Assembly (NCBI RefSeq): GCF_900110735.1 | Contig: NZ_FOET01000012.1 | Span: 1-64,000 of the forward strand | Direction: 5' to 3' | Length of the DNA: 64,000 nt | Source: Streptomyces radiopugnans | Lineage (GTDB): Bacteria > Actinomycetota > Actinomycetes > Streptomycetales > Streptomycetaceae | In this document: positions 1-7,290 of the stretch, in pieces | Numbering within the stretch: position 1 is the first letter of the stretch | Layout: the number at the start of each line of letters is the position of its first letter | Position numbers and translations under genes: made by a program | Notes under the pieces: model-generated | The model's database searches: none | What the model was told of the DNA's origin: nothing | What the model saw: only the letters and a program-made list of their open reading frames with translations

Positions 1-1011
1 GCCGCCGGCACCTACGGCACCCAGACGCTGCTGCACCGGATGCGCGACGAGGGCGTCCTGCCGCGCATCTCCCCGAGGCTGGGCGAGCTGACCCGCACCA
101 ACTCCGAGGCGCTGGTCGGCGCGATGACCTCTCCGCGCCGCTACCGGAAGAAGCACGGGCCGGACGCGGAGCCGGACTTCACCAAGGGGGTGGCCATCAC
201 CTCCTCCATCCACCCGAACGACAACACCCACATCGAGCCGGTGCGCTACGGCAAGGGCTCCAACGCCATGGGCGCCCTCTCCGTCCTCCAGGTGCCGTAC
301 GGCCGCGCGCCGAGGCCGCTGGCCTTCCTCGCGCACTGCCTGCGCCACCCCGTGCAGGCCGCGCGGACGCTGTCCAACTACCGCTGGTCGGAGCGGACGA
401 TCATCGGTCTGGTGATGCAGTCCCTGGACAACTCCCTGACCACCTACCGCAAGCCCAAGGGGCTGGGCAAGGGCCTGCTGACGGCGAAGCAGGGCCACGG
501 CGCGCCCAACCCGGACCACATCCCCGAGGGCGCCGAGGCCGCGCGGCTCGTCGCCGAGGAGATCAACGGCTTCCCGGGCACGAACGTCGGCGAGCTGATG
601 GGCACTCCGCTGACCGCGCACTTCCTGGGCGGCTGCCCGATCGGCGCCTCGCCCGAGGAGGGCGTCATCGACCCCTACCACCGGCTCTACGGCCACCCGG
701 GCATCTCGGTCGTGGACGGCTCGGCCGTCTCCGCCAACCTCGGCGTCAACCCGTCGCTGACCATCACCGCCCAGGCCGAGCGGGCGATGTCCCTGTGGCC
801 CAACAAGGGCGAGGCCGACCCCCGCCCCGAGCAGGGCGCCGACTACGTACGGGTGCCCGTGGTGCCTCCCCGGGCCCCGGCGGTGCCCGAGGAGGCGTTC
901 GCGGCGCTGAGGCTGCCGGTGCTGCCGGTCCCGGCCGTCCCGCCGAGGCGGACGGCGCCGGAGGCGGAGGCGGCGGGCGCGGCGGAGGCCGCCGGGGCGG
1001 CCGAGGCCTGA
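1..1011 (+). CDS. GMC-family FAD oxidoreductase, C-terminal part (5' end outside window)
   Basis: The reading frame is open at the first base, so only the last 336 residues are present and the FAD-binding N-terminus lies outside the window. The visible part carries the C-terminal GMC signature: HFLGGCPIG with the active-site-side histidine, then GHPGISVVDGSAV and NPSLTITAQAERAM. This spacing is typical of the cholesterol-oxidase-like GMC proteins of Streptomyces. The substrate cannot be deduced. The last 70 or so residues are a Pro/Ala/Glu-rich low-complexity tail with no recognisable domain. The gene runs convergently towards a surface-protein gene, and a strong hairpin follows its stop codon. 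Confidence 0.85.
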   Translation, partial: AAGTYGTQTLLHRMRDEGVLPRISPRLGELTRTNSEALVGAMTSPRRYRKKHGPDAEPDFTKGVAITSSIHPNDNTHIEPVRYGKGSNAMGALSVLQVPYGRAPRPLAFLAHCLRHPVQAARTLSNYRWSERTIIGLVMQSLDNSLTTYRKPKGLGKGLLTAKQGHGAPNPDHIPEGAEAARLVAEEINGFPGTNVGELMGTPLTAHFLGGCPIGASPEEGVIDPYHRLYGHPGISVVDGSAVSANLGVNPSLTITAQAERAMSLWPNKGEADPRPEQGADYVRVPVVPPRAPAVPEEAFAALRLPVLPVPAVPPRRTAPEAEAAGAAEAAGAAEA

Positions 1012-1020
1012 GCGAACACG

Positions 1021-1057
1021 CGAGAGGGGGGAGCGGCCGGGCCGCTCCCCCCTCTCG
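1021..1057. terminator. Bidirectional hairpin terminator
   Basis: A perfect 17-bp stem (1021-1037 with 1041-1057) with a 3-nt loop lies 9 bases after the GMC gene stop and between two convergent genes. There is no T-run on either side, as is usual in this GC-rich group. Confidence 0.8.
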
Positions 1058-1123
1058 GCGCGTGTGGCGCGCCCGCACGTTCAGACGGCCACGCCGTTCG
1101 CGGCGTTCACGCCGTCACGGCCG

Positions 1124-2275
1124 TCACGCGGCGGCGGAGGTGTCCGCCCCGGCGCCGTTGCGGCGGCGCACGACGTACATCGCACCGGCGCCCAGCGCCA
1201 CGGCCGCGGCACCCGCGAGACCGAACATCGGCAGCGCGGAGGACGAACCGGTCTCGGCGAGCTGGCCGGCGGTGTCGACCTTGGTGACCTTGTCCGAGCT
1301 GATCGGCTTCGCGCCACCGGTCTGCGGCTTGGGCTTGGACTCGCCGGGCTTGGGAGCGGCCGCGCCCTTCCCCAGGACCTCGAAGAAGTAGACCCAGCCG
1401 TTGTCGTCGTCGGAGACCCAGCAGCCGCGCTCGTCGGAGTACTCGCCCGCGCCGATGGCGATGCCCAGGGAGTCGGGCACACCGCCGTCGATCTTCATGC
1501 GCAGCTTGAGGGTGCGCGTCTCCCCGGAGTTCAGCGTGACCGGCTCGAAGTAGCCGCCCGCGCCGAGCTCGTCGGCCACGACCTGCCAGGTGCCGGTCTC
1601 GGCCTTGTGGACCTCGAGGGTGAAGCCGGCCGAGTAGTCGTTGTTCTCGTCACCGGAGAAGACGGTGATGTACGGCGCGACGTCCTTGATGGCGCCCTTG
1701 CCGCTGTTGTGCATCCGGAACTCGAAGTTCTTCCAGCCGGTGCCCGCCACGACGGTGTCGGGGAGACCGACCAGGGAGGTCTTGAGGTCCTCGCTGATGT
1801 CGTAGATCTCCTCGCCGTTGTCGTCGACGGCGCACTGGAAGGGAGCCTCCTCCTCGTCCTTGCCCTCGTCGCCACCGGGGGCGTCGGAGTCCTCCTCCCC
1901 GTCCTTGCCCTCGTCGCCACCGGGGGTGTCGGAGTCCTCGTCCTCGGTCTCGCCGGGGTTGTCGGTCTCCTCGCCGCCGGTCTCGTCCGTGGCGGGGGGC
2001 TCGGTCTCGTCGTCCTCGGTCTCGCCGGGGTTGTCGGTCTCCTCGCCGCCGGTCTCGTCCGTGGCGGGAGGCTCGGTGTCGCCACCCTCGGTCCCGCCGT
2101 CTGCGGCGGGGGGCTCGGTCTCCTCACCCTCGGTCTTCTCCGGGGCGGGGGTCTCCGTGTTCTCGACGGAGGTGGTCTCGTGGCCGTCGGCGTACGCGGC
2201 GGGTGCCGCGATCAGCGCGACGGGGGCGATGACGGCCGTGGCGGCGGCGGCCGCAAGGGCACGGCGGAGCTTCAT
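1124..2275 (-). CDS. Sortase-anchored cell-surface protein (LAxTG sorting signal)
   Basis: This 383-residue protein starts with a Sec signal peptide (Lys/Arg start, Ala-rich core, cut probably after AYADG near residue 31). An acidic Glu/Thr/Pro/Gly-rich tract follows (residues about 40-145), then a beta-rich domain (about 150-310). It ends with LAETG at 339-343, a hydrophobic helix and an RRR tail, which is the layout of a sortase substrate. LAxTG is the motif class used by class E sortases in Streptomyces, so the product is probably cell-wall linked. The ATG is preceded by a GATGAGG ribosome site. The central domain contains two cysteines and I do not recognise its fold. The ligand is unknown. 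Confidence 0.85.
   Translation of the reverse strand: MKLRRALAAAAATAVIAPVALIAAPAAYADGHETTSVENTETPAPEKTEGEETEPPAADGGTEGGDTEPPATDETGGEETDNPGETEDDETEPPATDETGGEETDNPGETEDEDSDTPGGDEGKDGEEDSDAPGGDEGKDEEEAPFQCAVDDNGEEIYDISEDLKTSLVGLPDTVVAGTGWKNFEFRMHNSGKGAIKDVAPYITVFSGDENNDYSAGFTLEVHKAETGTWQVVADELGAGGYFEPVTLNSGETRTLKLRMKIDGGVPDSLGIAIGAGEYSDERGCWVSDDDNGWVYFFEVLGKGAAAPKPGESKPKPQTGGAKPISSDKVTKVDTAGQLAETGSSSALPMFGLAGAAAVALGAGAMYVVRRRNGAGADTSAAA
1847..2077 (-). repeat. Tandem repeats coding the acidic stalk of the surface protein
   Basis: Two consecutive copies of a roughly 23-residue unit (TEPPATDETGGEETD and following) occupy residues 67-112. Two copies of a roughly 14-residue unit (EDSDxPGGDEGKD) follow. 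The DNA copies are nearly identical, so unit number could change by slippage or unequal recombination. They probably form an extended spacer that holds the folded domain away from the wall. Confidence 0.8.
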
Positions 2276-2900
2276 GGGTACCTCATCTGCTTTGAGGCGA
2301 AAGGGAAAGTAAGGGGCCTTCGCGCAGACGGCGCGTCGGGCTGGCAGCAGAGTACGGGCGGAGCGGGATTTTCAGCGGAGGTGTTTCCGGGCCCGTTGCC
2401 GGCGCCGCATCCGGACCGGCGCGGCATAAGGGGCGGAAGCGAGCAGTTGCCCACCCTCACCCAGGTTTCGGTGTGCCGTATGTCACACGGGGTCGTGTCG
2501 TTTGCATGGCGAATCCGTGACGGAACGCCGTACAACCCTTCCGGGCCCTCATTCGTCATGGCCGTTCCCGCAGGTGGAAGCGGTGAGGGCGGAATCGCGG
2601 AGCGGTCGGTCCCCGGCGTCCCGGGAACCGACCGCTTGGTCGTGACCGGACCGCTGTCCCCTGCCGTCCGGCCACTGCACCGGAGCGAGGTCCCACGACG
2701 CCCGGTCCTCACCTCCCGAGGGAGGACGGCGTCTCATCGCTCCGATGCGCTCCCCACGCCTCCGGGCGCCCGGCCGGCTCTGGGGTCGTCAGGTCCAACG
2801 ACCGTGCCCCGCGGCGGTAATGCGCCGTACGGGTGGTCGTCCCGGTGACGCGGAAGGGAGGCGCGGGAGGGGAAGCCGGCGGCGCGCGGGCCCGGCGGGC
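2276..2900. other. Long intergenic region with one strong hairpin
   Basis: No convincing coding sequence is present in this 625-bp stretch between the surface-protein start and the chorismate mutase stop. It should hold the surface-protein promoter (a TACTTT -10-like element on the minus strand at 2306-2311 is weak evidence) and the chorismate mutase terminator. A 15-bp inverted repeat with one mismatch (2601-2615 / 2622-2636, 6-nt loop) is the only clear structure. Confidence 0.5.
2601..2636. terminator. Hairpin, possible terminator downstream of chorismate mutase
   Basis: The stem is 15 bp with one mismatch and has a 6-nt loop. It lies about 265 bases beyond the chorismate mutase stop, rather far for a simple terminator, so it could also belong to an unseen small RNA. 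Confidence 0.4.
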
Positions 2901-3191
2901 TCAGACGCGTCCGCGGCACAGCTCCAGCAGGGTCATGGCCAGGGAGGTGCCCGGCCGGCCCAGCCGCTCGCGGTAGCGGGTGAGGATCTCCATCTCGCGC
3001 GAGAGGTTCACCCGGCGTCCGCCCGCGCCGATCCGGGCCTGCTGGATGCGGGCGGAGACCTCCATGCGCTCTCGCACCAGACGGATGATCCGGCGGTCCA
3101 GTTCGTCGATCCGCTCACGGTCCTCCGCGATCCGCTCATCGGCTCCGGCTCCGGCTCCGGTGGCGGCGGGGGTGGGGGTGGTGGTGGCCAT
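2901..3191 (-). CDS. Chorismate mutase, AroQ class
   Basis: This 96-residue protein is an all-helical AroQ-type chorismate mutase, converting chorismate to prephenate for phenylalanine and tyrosine synthesis. After a short Thr/Ala/Gly-rich N-terminus the H1 helix reads RIDELDRRIIRLVRERMEVS, with the conserved Arg and Asp residues of the family. RIGAGGRRVNLSREME gives the second helix with its Arg/Glu pair. The length fits a free-standing domain without a fused dehydratase or dehydrogenase. A GGAGG-type ribosome site precedes the ATG by about 10 bases. Upstream lies an aromatic-rich leader peptide and a hairpin, so expression is probably set by charged Phe/Trp/Tyr tRNA levels. The gene is divergent from guaA. 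Confidence 0.88.
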   Translation of the reverse strand: MATTTPTPAATGAGAGADERIAEDRERIDELDRRIIRLVRERMEVSARIQQARIGAGGRRVNLSREMEILTRYRERLGRPGTSLAMTLLELCRGRV

Positions 3192-3250
3192 GGCCGTACG
3201 TCCCTCCTGGGGTCGTCGCGCCCAGTGCCGGTCGCGCCCGGGGACACGGC

Positions 3251-3284
3251 AGGCGCCCCGGGCCTTGACCGGCCCGGGGCGCCT
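3251..3284 (-). terminator. Attenuator hairpin in the chorismate mutase leader
   Basis: A perfect 14-bp stem (3251-3264 / 3271-3284) with a 6-nt loop lies in the 5' leader between the leader peptide stop (3306) and the chorismate mutase start (3191). Bases 3268-3277, covering part of the loop and one arm, are exactly complementary to 3338-3347 inside the leader-peptide coding region. A mutually exclusive antiterminator can therefore form. Confidence 0.75.
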
Positions 3285-3305
3285 GGGAAGTCGCTCGTCA
3301 GTCGT

Positions 3306-3380
3306 TCACGCAGCGCGCGGGATCCCATGGCGGCCGGCCGGGCCGGTGCCATAGGTAAACCAGAAGCTCTGCGCGAACAT
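3306..3380 (-). CDS. Aromatic-rich leader peptide (24 aa) of the chorismate mutase attenuator
   Basis: The peptide reads MFAQSFWFTYGTGPAGRHGI and ends PRAA. Five of its first ten residues are aromatic (F2, F6, W7, F8, Y10), which is striking for so short a frame directly upstream of an aromatic-pathway gene. A ribosome slowed at these codons by low aminoacyl-tRNA would change pairing of the downstream RNA (3338-3347 with 3268-3277) and block the terminator hairpin. No good ribosome site precedes the ATG. A CATACT -10-like element (3388-3393) ends 7 bases before it, so the transcript may begin at the start codon. The architecture is that of a classical attenuator; the regulation itself is inferred. 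Confidence 0.75.
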   Translation of the reverse strand: MFAQSFWFTYGTGPAGRHGIPRAA

Positions 3381-3462
3381 GCGGTCCAGTATGCACTCGG
3401 AGGCGGAACGGGGTGGGCGGATGGCCGGATGGTGAGACGGCCGATCGGGTGCACCCCCCCGG

Positions 3463-3468
3463 TAGACT
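3463..3468 (+). promoter_or_regulatory. Probable -10 element of guaA
   Basis: TAGACT fits the actinomycete TANNNT -10 consensus and lies 43 bases before the guaA start codon. No clear -35 hexamer is seen. Confidence 0.5.
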
Positions 3469-3511
3469 GGGCTTTCCCAGCCCAGATCCACGCCGAAAGG
3501 CAGCCAGCCCC

Positions 3512-5131
3512 GTGGCATCAGAGCCCACCGAGCCCACCGCGCCCGCCGAGTCCACGGCCGCTCCCGACGCACCGGACACCGTCCTCGTCGTCGACTTCGG
3601 CGCGCAGTACGCCCAGCTCATCGCCCGCCGCGTACGCGAGGCCCGGGTCTACAGCGAGGTCGTCCCCTCCACCATGCCGGTGGAGGAGATGCTCGCCAGG
3701 GACCCGAAGGCGATCATCCTCTCCGGCGGCCCCTCGTCCGTCTACGCCGAGGACGCGCCCGGCATCGACCGCGCGCTGTTCGAGGCCGGGGTGCCCGTCT
3801 TCGGCATGTGCTACGGCTTCCAGCTGATGGCCCAGACGCTGGGCGGCACCGTCGACAACACCGGCCGCCGCGAGTACGGCGGTACGGCCCTGACCGTCAC
3901 CCGGCCCGGCTCCACCCTCTTCGAGGGCACCCCCGTCGAGCAGTCGGTGTGGATGTCGCACGGCGACGCCTGCTCGGCCGCCCCCGAGGGCTTCGCCGTC
4001 ACCGCCTCCACCGACGGCGTCCCCGTGGCGGCCTTCGAGGACGACGAGCGCAGGCTCTACGGCGTGCAGTACCACCCCGAGGTGATGCACTCCACCCACG
4101 GCCAGCAGGTGCTGGAGCACTTCCTGTACCGGGGCGCGGGCCTGAGGCCGACCTGGACGGCCGCCAACGTCGTCGAGGAGCAGGTCGCGGCCATCCGCGC
4201 CCAGGTCGGCACCAAGCGCGCCATCTGCGGACTGTCCGGCGGAGTGGACTCGGCGGTGGCCGCCGCCCTGGTCAACAAGGCCATCGGCGAGCGCCTGACC
4301 TGCGTGTACGTGGACCACGGGCTGATGCGCAAGGGCGAGTCCGAGCAGGTCGAGAAGGACTTCGTGGCCGCCACCGGCGTCCAGCTCAAGGTGGTGGACG
4401 CCGAGAAGCGCTTCCTGGACGCGCTGGCGGGCGTCTCCGACCCGGAGGAGAAGCGCAAGATCATCGGCCGGGAGTTCATCCGCGTCTTCGAGCAGGCCGC
4501 GAGCGAGATCGTCGCCGAGGCCGGCTCCGGCGAGGAGGCCGTGGAGTTCCTGGTGCAGGGCACCCTCTACCCGGACGTGGTGGAGTCCGGCGGCGGCACC
4601 GGCACCGCCAACATCAAGTCCCACCACAACGTCGGCGGACTGCCCGAGGACCTCCAGTTCCAGCTCGTGGAGCCGCTGCGCAAGCTGTTCAAGGACGAGG
4701 TCCGGATGGTCGGCCAGGAGCTGGGCCTGCCCGAGGAGATCGTCCACCGCCAGCCGTTCCCCGGCCCCGGCCTGGGCATCCGCATCGTCGGCGAGGTGAC
4801 GAAGGAGCGCCTGGACCTGCTGCGCGAGGCCGACGCCATCGCCCGCGAGGAGCTGACGGCGGCCGGGCTGGACCGCGACATCTGGCAGTGCCCGGTGGTG
4901 CTGCTCGCCGACGTCCGCTCCGTCGGCGTCCAGGGGGACGGCCGCACCTACGGCCACCCGATCGTGCTGCGCCCGGTCTCCTCGGAGGACGCGATGACGG
5001 CCGACTGGACGCGTCTGCCCTACGAGACGCTGGCCCGCATCTCGACCCGCATCACCAACGAGGTCGCCGAGGTCAACCGAGTGGTGCTGGACGTCACCAG
5101 CAAGCCGCCGGGGACCATCGAGTGGGAGTGA
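3512..5131 (+). CDS. guaA: GMP synthase (glutamine-hydrolysing)
   Basis: GuaA aminates XMP to GMP using glutamine and ATP, the last step of guanine nucleotide synthesis. The 539-residue protein begins with a class I glutamine amidotransferase domain (catalytic Cys100 in GMCYGFQ, His in YHPEVMHS). The ATP-pyrophosphatase domain carries the P-loop SGGVDS starting at residue 242, and the C-terminal dimerisation domain ends KPPGTIEWE as in the family. The start chosen is GTG at 3512, preceded by GAAAGG. The open frame extends further upstream but no family member has that extension. The first 20 residues are a Pro/Ala/Glu-rich extension common in Streptomyces. A strong hairpin follows. Confidence 0.97.
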   Translation: MASEPTEPTAPAESTAAPDAPDTVLVVDFGAQYAQLIARRVREARVYSEVVPSTMPVEEMLARDPKAIILSGGPSSVYAEDAPGIDRALFEAGVPVFGMCYGFQLMAQTLGGTVDNTGRREYGGTALTVTRPGSTLFEGTPVEQSVWMSHGDACSAAPEGFAVTASTDGVPVAAFEDDERRLYGVQYHPEVMHSTHGQQVLEHFLYRGAGLRPTWTAANVVEEQVAAIRAQVGTKRAICGLSGGVDSAVAAALVNKAIGERLTCVYVDHGLMRKGESEQVEKDFVAATGVQLKVVDAEKRFLDALAGVSDPEEKRKIIGREFIRVFEQAASEIVAEAGSGEEAVEFLVQGTLYPDVVESGGGTGTANIKSHHNVGGLPEDLQFQLVEPLRKLFKDEVRMVGQELGLPEEIVHRQPFPGPGLGIRIVGEVTKERLDLLREADAIAREELTAAGLDRDIWQCPVVLLADVRSVGVQGDGRTYGHPIVLRPVSSEDAMTADWTRLPYETLARISTRITNEVAEVNRVVLDVTSKPPGTIEWE

Positions 5132-5156
5132 CGTCTCCCGCGCTCCCCTGAACGTC

Positions 5157-5202
5157 AACGCCCGCGCCGCCGCTCACCCCTTCGAGCGGCGGCGCGGGCG
5201 TT
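5157..5202 (+). terminator. Terminator of guaA, part of a duplicated 49-bp element
   Basis: A perfect 19-bp stem (5157-5175 / 5184-5202) with an 8-nt loop lies 25 bases after the guaA stop. The sequence from 5154 to 5202 occurs again, base for base, at 6488-6536. Confidence 0.85.
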
Positions 5203-5254
5203 CCCGGGTCGATACGCTGGGGCGAGGCCGAGAATCCCGTGCATGGGAGGAACC

Positions 5255-5845
5255 ATGACCGCCGAGCCGCTGCCCACCTCTTCGTGGCCCGTGCCGCCGC
5301 CGGACGGCTACACCGCGGACGATCTCGACCGCATCCCGGACCTCCCGCCCCACACGGAGTTGATCGACGGGAGCCTGGTCTTCGTGAGCCCGCAGAAGTA
5401 CTTCCACTCGCTGGCGATGTTCCTGCTGGAGAGGGGACTCCACGAGACCGTTCCCGGCGGGCTGCGGGTGTGCCGGGAGATGGCCGTCGTGCTGGACAGG
5501 CGCAACCGCGTCGAACCGGACCTCTCGGTGCTGAGGGCGGAAGGCGTCACCGAGGAGGCCGAGGAGACCGGCTTCCGGGCCGAGGACGTCGTACTCGCCG
5601 CGGAGGTCGTCTCGCCGGACTCGGAGGAGCGGGACCGCAAGCGCAAGCCGCAGCTCTACGCGGAGGCGGGCATCCCGCACTTCTGGCGGATCGAGAAGGG
5701 GACGGGCCGCCGCCCGGTCGTCTACGTCTTCGAGCTGGAGCCCGCGACACGCGGCTACGTGCCCACCGGCATCCACCACGACCGGCTGAAGCTCACCGTC
5801 CCCTTCGACATCGACATCGACCTCACCGCGATCGACCGGCTGTAG
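5255..5845 (+). CDS. Uma2-family (PD-(D/E)XK-like) putative endonuclease, copy 1
   Basis: This 196-residue protein has the Uma2/DUF820 pattern: ELIDGSLVF near residue 30, EPDLSVLRAE, VVLAAEVVSPDSEERDRKRK and the diagnostic YAEAGIPHFWRIE. The Glu and Lys residues around EVVSP and KRKPQLY match the nuclease-like active site. The family is common and often multi-copy in Streptomyces, but its substrate and role are not established. The ATG at 5255 is preceded by a GGGAGG site. An ATG 12 bases upstream would place that site inside the gene and is rejected. The gene ends 9 bases before a convergent gene. It is a paralogue of the gene at 6576. Confidence 0.85.
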   Translation: MTAEPLPTSSWPVPPPDGYTADDLDRIPDLPPHTELIDGSLVFVSPQKYFHSLAMFLLERGLHETVPGGLRVCREMAVVLDRRNRVEPDLSVLRAEGVTEEAEETGFRAEDVVLAAEVVSPDSEERDRKRKPQLYAEAGIPHFWRIEKGTGRRPVVYVFELEPATRGYVPTGIHHDRLKLTVPFDIDIDLTAIDRL

Positions 5846-5854
5846 CCCGGCCGG

Positions 5855-6331
5855 TCACCCGATCCTGGTCGTCACCGAGTCGTAGCCACCGCCGCCGGGG
5901 TAGACCCAGGCGCCGGTCAGGACGTCGCCCGCGGCGTCGAAGGTGCCCCGGAAGTACGCGGGAGAGCCCTTCTCGCCGGCCCAGATGGTCAGGGTGTCGC
6001 CGTCGAGTTCGTAGACGTAGTCGAAGGTGTTGCCCCGGCCGTCGTAGAAGCGGGAGCGGATGTCCTCGCCCGGCTTCTCCGCGCCGAAGGGCCTCTCCCG
6101 GCCGATCACCTCCAGCCCGGTGACGCGCTGCCCGTACTGCTCCAGCTCGACCTCCTGGAGGAGGAAGAAGCCGCCCTCCATCCAGCGGTAGACGACGGTG
6201 CCCTCCGCGCCGCCGGTCACCCGCCAGGAGCCGGTCAGCCGGTCCAGCGCCCTGATGCCCTCGTCGGGCTGGGGGGCCGGGGCGCCGCCGGTGCTCTCCG
6301 TGCTCTCCGTGTTCTCCATGTGCTCCGTCAT
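5855..6331 (-). CDS. DUF1579/lipocalin-like small protein
   Basis: This 158-residue protein has no signal peptide or membrane segment. After about 25 Thr/Glu/Ser/Pro-rich residues it reads ALDRLTGSWRVTGG, then VVYRWMEGGFFLLQEVE, a pattern of repeated beta strands typical of small beta-barrel proteins related to DUF1579 or lipocalin-like folds. The end reads GAWVYPGGGGYDSVTTRIG. No catalytic residues can be named. The ATG at 6331 is preceded by GGAGGAAGGG. It lies between two Uma2 paralogues and may have been inside the region rearranged when they duplicated. Confidence 0.7.
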   Translation of the reverse strand: MTEHMENTESTESTGGAPAPQPDEGIRALDRLTGSWRVTGGAEGTVVYRWMEGGFFLLQEVELEQYGQRVTGLEVIGRERPFGAEKPGEDIRSRFYDGRGNTFDYVYELDGDTLTIWAGEKGSPAYFRGTFDAAGDVLTGAWVYPGGGGYDSVTTRIG

Positions 6332-6490
6332 GCTCGTTCCCTTCCTCCGGGTGGGTCCCGGAGCTTCCGCGCTTCCGTGGGGTCGCCCGTACGACCGGAG
6401 GGGCGGGGAGAAGTAATCGGCCGGTCGAGCGCTGCGCGTGCGCCGCACCGCGGGTTCCGCCCCCGGCGGCGGTACGCGGCCCCTCCCGTC

Positions 6491-6536
6491 AACGCCCGCG
6501 CCGCCGCTCACCCCTTCGAGCGGCGGCGCGGGCGTT
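6491..6536. terminator. Second copy of the guaA terminator hairpin, now between divergent genes
   Basis: The same 19-bp perfect stem (6491-6509 / 6518-6536) as after guaA, within a 49-bp identical repeat (6488-6536). The flanking genes diverge (starts at 6331 minus and 6576 plus), so there is no gene end here for it to terminate. Confidence 0.7.
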
Positions 6537-6575
6537 TGCGGCAAGTCGGACGGGAGGGCTGATCACGATGGCGGC

Positions 6576-7184
6576 ATGGACGATGTGGCGACCGCAAACG
6601 GAGTCGACGACGAGCCGTTCCCCGAGTGGCTGCGGCCCCCGTACCGGGGCTTCACCGTCGACGACCTCTTCCGCCTGACCGACCTCCCGTCCCACACCCA
6701 GCTCGTCGACGGTGCGCTGGTCTTCCGCGCACGGCAGAGCGCGTACCACTCGCTGGCCAACTCCCTGCTGGTGGAGGGCCTGCGGCGCACCTGCCCGGCG
6801 CATCTGCGGGTGCGGCGGGAGATGGTCGTGGTGCTCGGCCCGGGGCAGGCGCCCGAGCCGGACGTGTCCGTGCTCCGCGCCGAGGCCGTACGCGGACTGG
6901 AGGCGAACCGCTACGACGCCAGGGACGTCGTGCTGGCCGTGGAGACCGTCGCCCCCGACTCGGCGATCCGCGACCGCGAACGCAAACCCCAGCTCTACGC
7001 GCGGGCGGGCATCCCGCACTTCTGGCTGGTGGAGGAGGGCACGGGCCGCCGTCCGGTGGTCCACGTCCACCGGCTCGACCCGGGAGCGGGGGCGTACGTC
7101 CTCACCGGCGTCCACGAGGGGCGGCTGACGCTCTCCGCGCCGTTCGGCATCGACATCGACCTCACCGCGATCGACCGCGTGTAG
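6576..7184 (+). CDS. Uma2-family putative endonuclease, copy 2
   Basis: This 202-residue Uma2/DUF820 protein is clearly paralogous to the gene at 5255. It has TQLVDGALVF, EPDVSVLRAE, AVETVAPDSAIRDRERK, YARAGIPHFWLVEEGTGRRPVV and the nearly identical end DIDIDLTAIDRV. The same nuclease-like Glu and Lys positions are present. The start at 6576 is the first in-frame ATG giving a family-like N-terminus. The nearest ribosome-site-like sequence (GGGAGG at 6552-6557) is rather far, so the start is less certain than in copy 1. Confidence 0.83.
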   Translation: MDDVATANGVDDEPFPEWLRPPYRGFTVDDLFRLTDLPSHTQLVDGALVFRARQSAYHSLANSLLVEGLRRTCPAHLRVRREMVVVLGPGQAPEPDVSVLRAEAVRGLEANRYDARDVVLAVETVAPDSAIRDRERKPQLYARAGIPHFWLVEEGTGRRPVVHVHRLDPGAGAYVLTGVHEGRLTLSAPFGIDIDLTAIDRV

Positions 7185-7220
7185 CCCGTGTGCGGCCCGC
7201 CCGCGAGCCGTCCCGGGGCG

Positions 7221-7243
7221 TTGTCAGTGGCCGCCGTTAGCTT
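7221..7243 (+). promoter_or_regulatory. RecA-NDp/PafBC-type DNA-damage promoter
   Basis: TTGTCAGTG, 8 bases, then TAGCTT is an exact fit to the LexA-independent damage promoter motif tTGTCRGTG-N8-TANNNT known in actinobacteria. Transcription would start near 7250, about 40 bases before the downstream reductase gene. Confidence 0.75.
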
Positions 7244-7290
7244 CTCTCCTGACACGAGGCCAGCCCCAGCGGTTCCGGAGGGAAGCAGTC

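Noticed and set aside
1064..2848. 594-codon open frame on the plus strand opposite the surface-protein gene
   Set aside because: Antisense to a gene with signal peptide, repeats and sorting signal. Its translation is Gly/Val/Leu low-complexity from GC-skewed codons.
3518..5158. 546-codon open frame antisense to guaA
   Set aside because: Typical high-GC antisense shadow; the sense strand encodes a complete GMP synthase.
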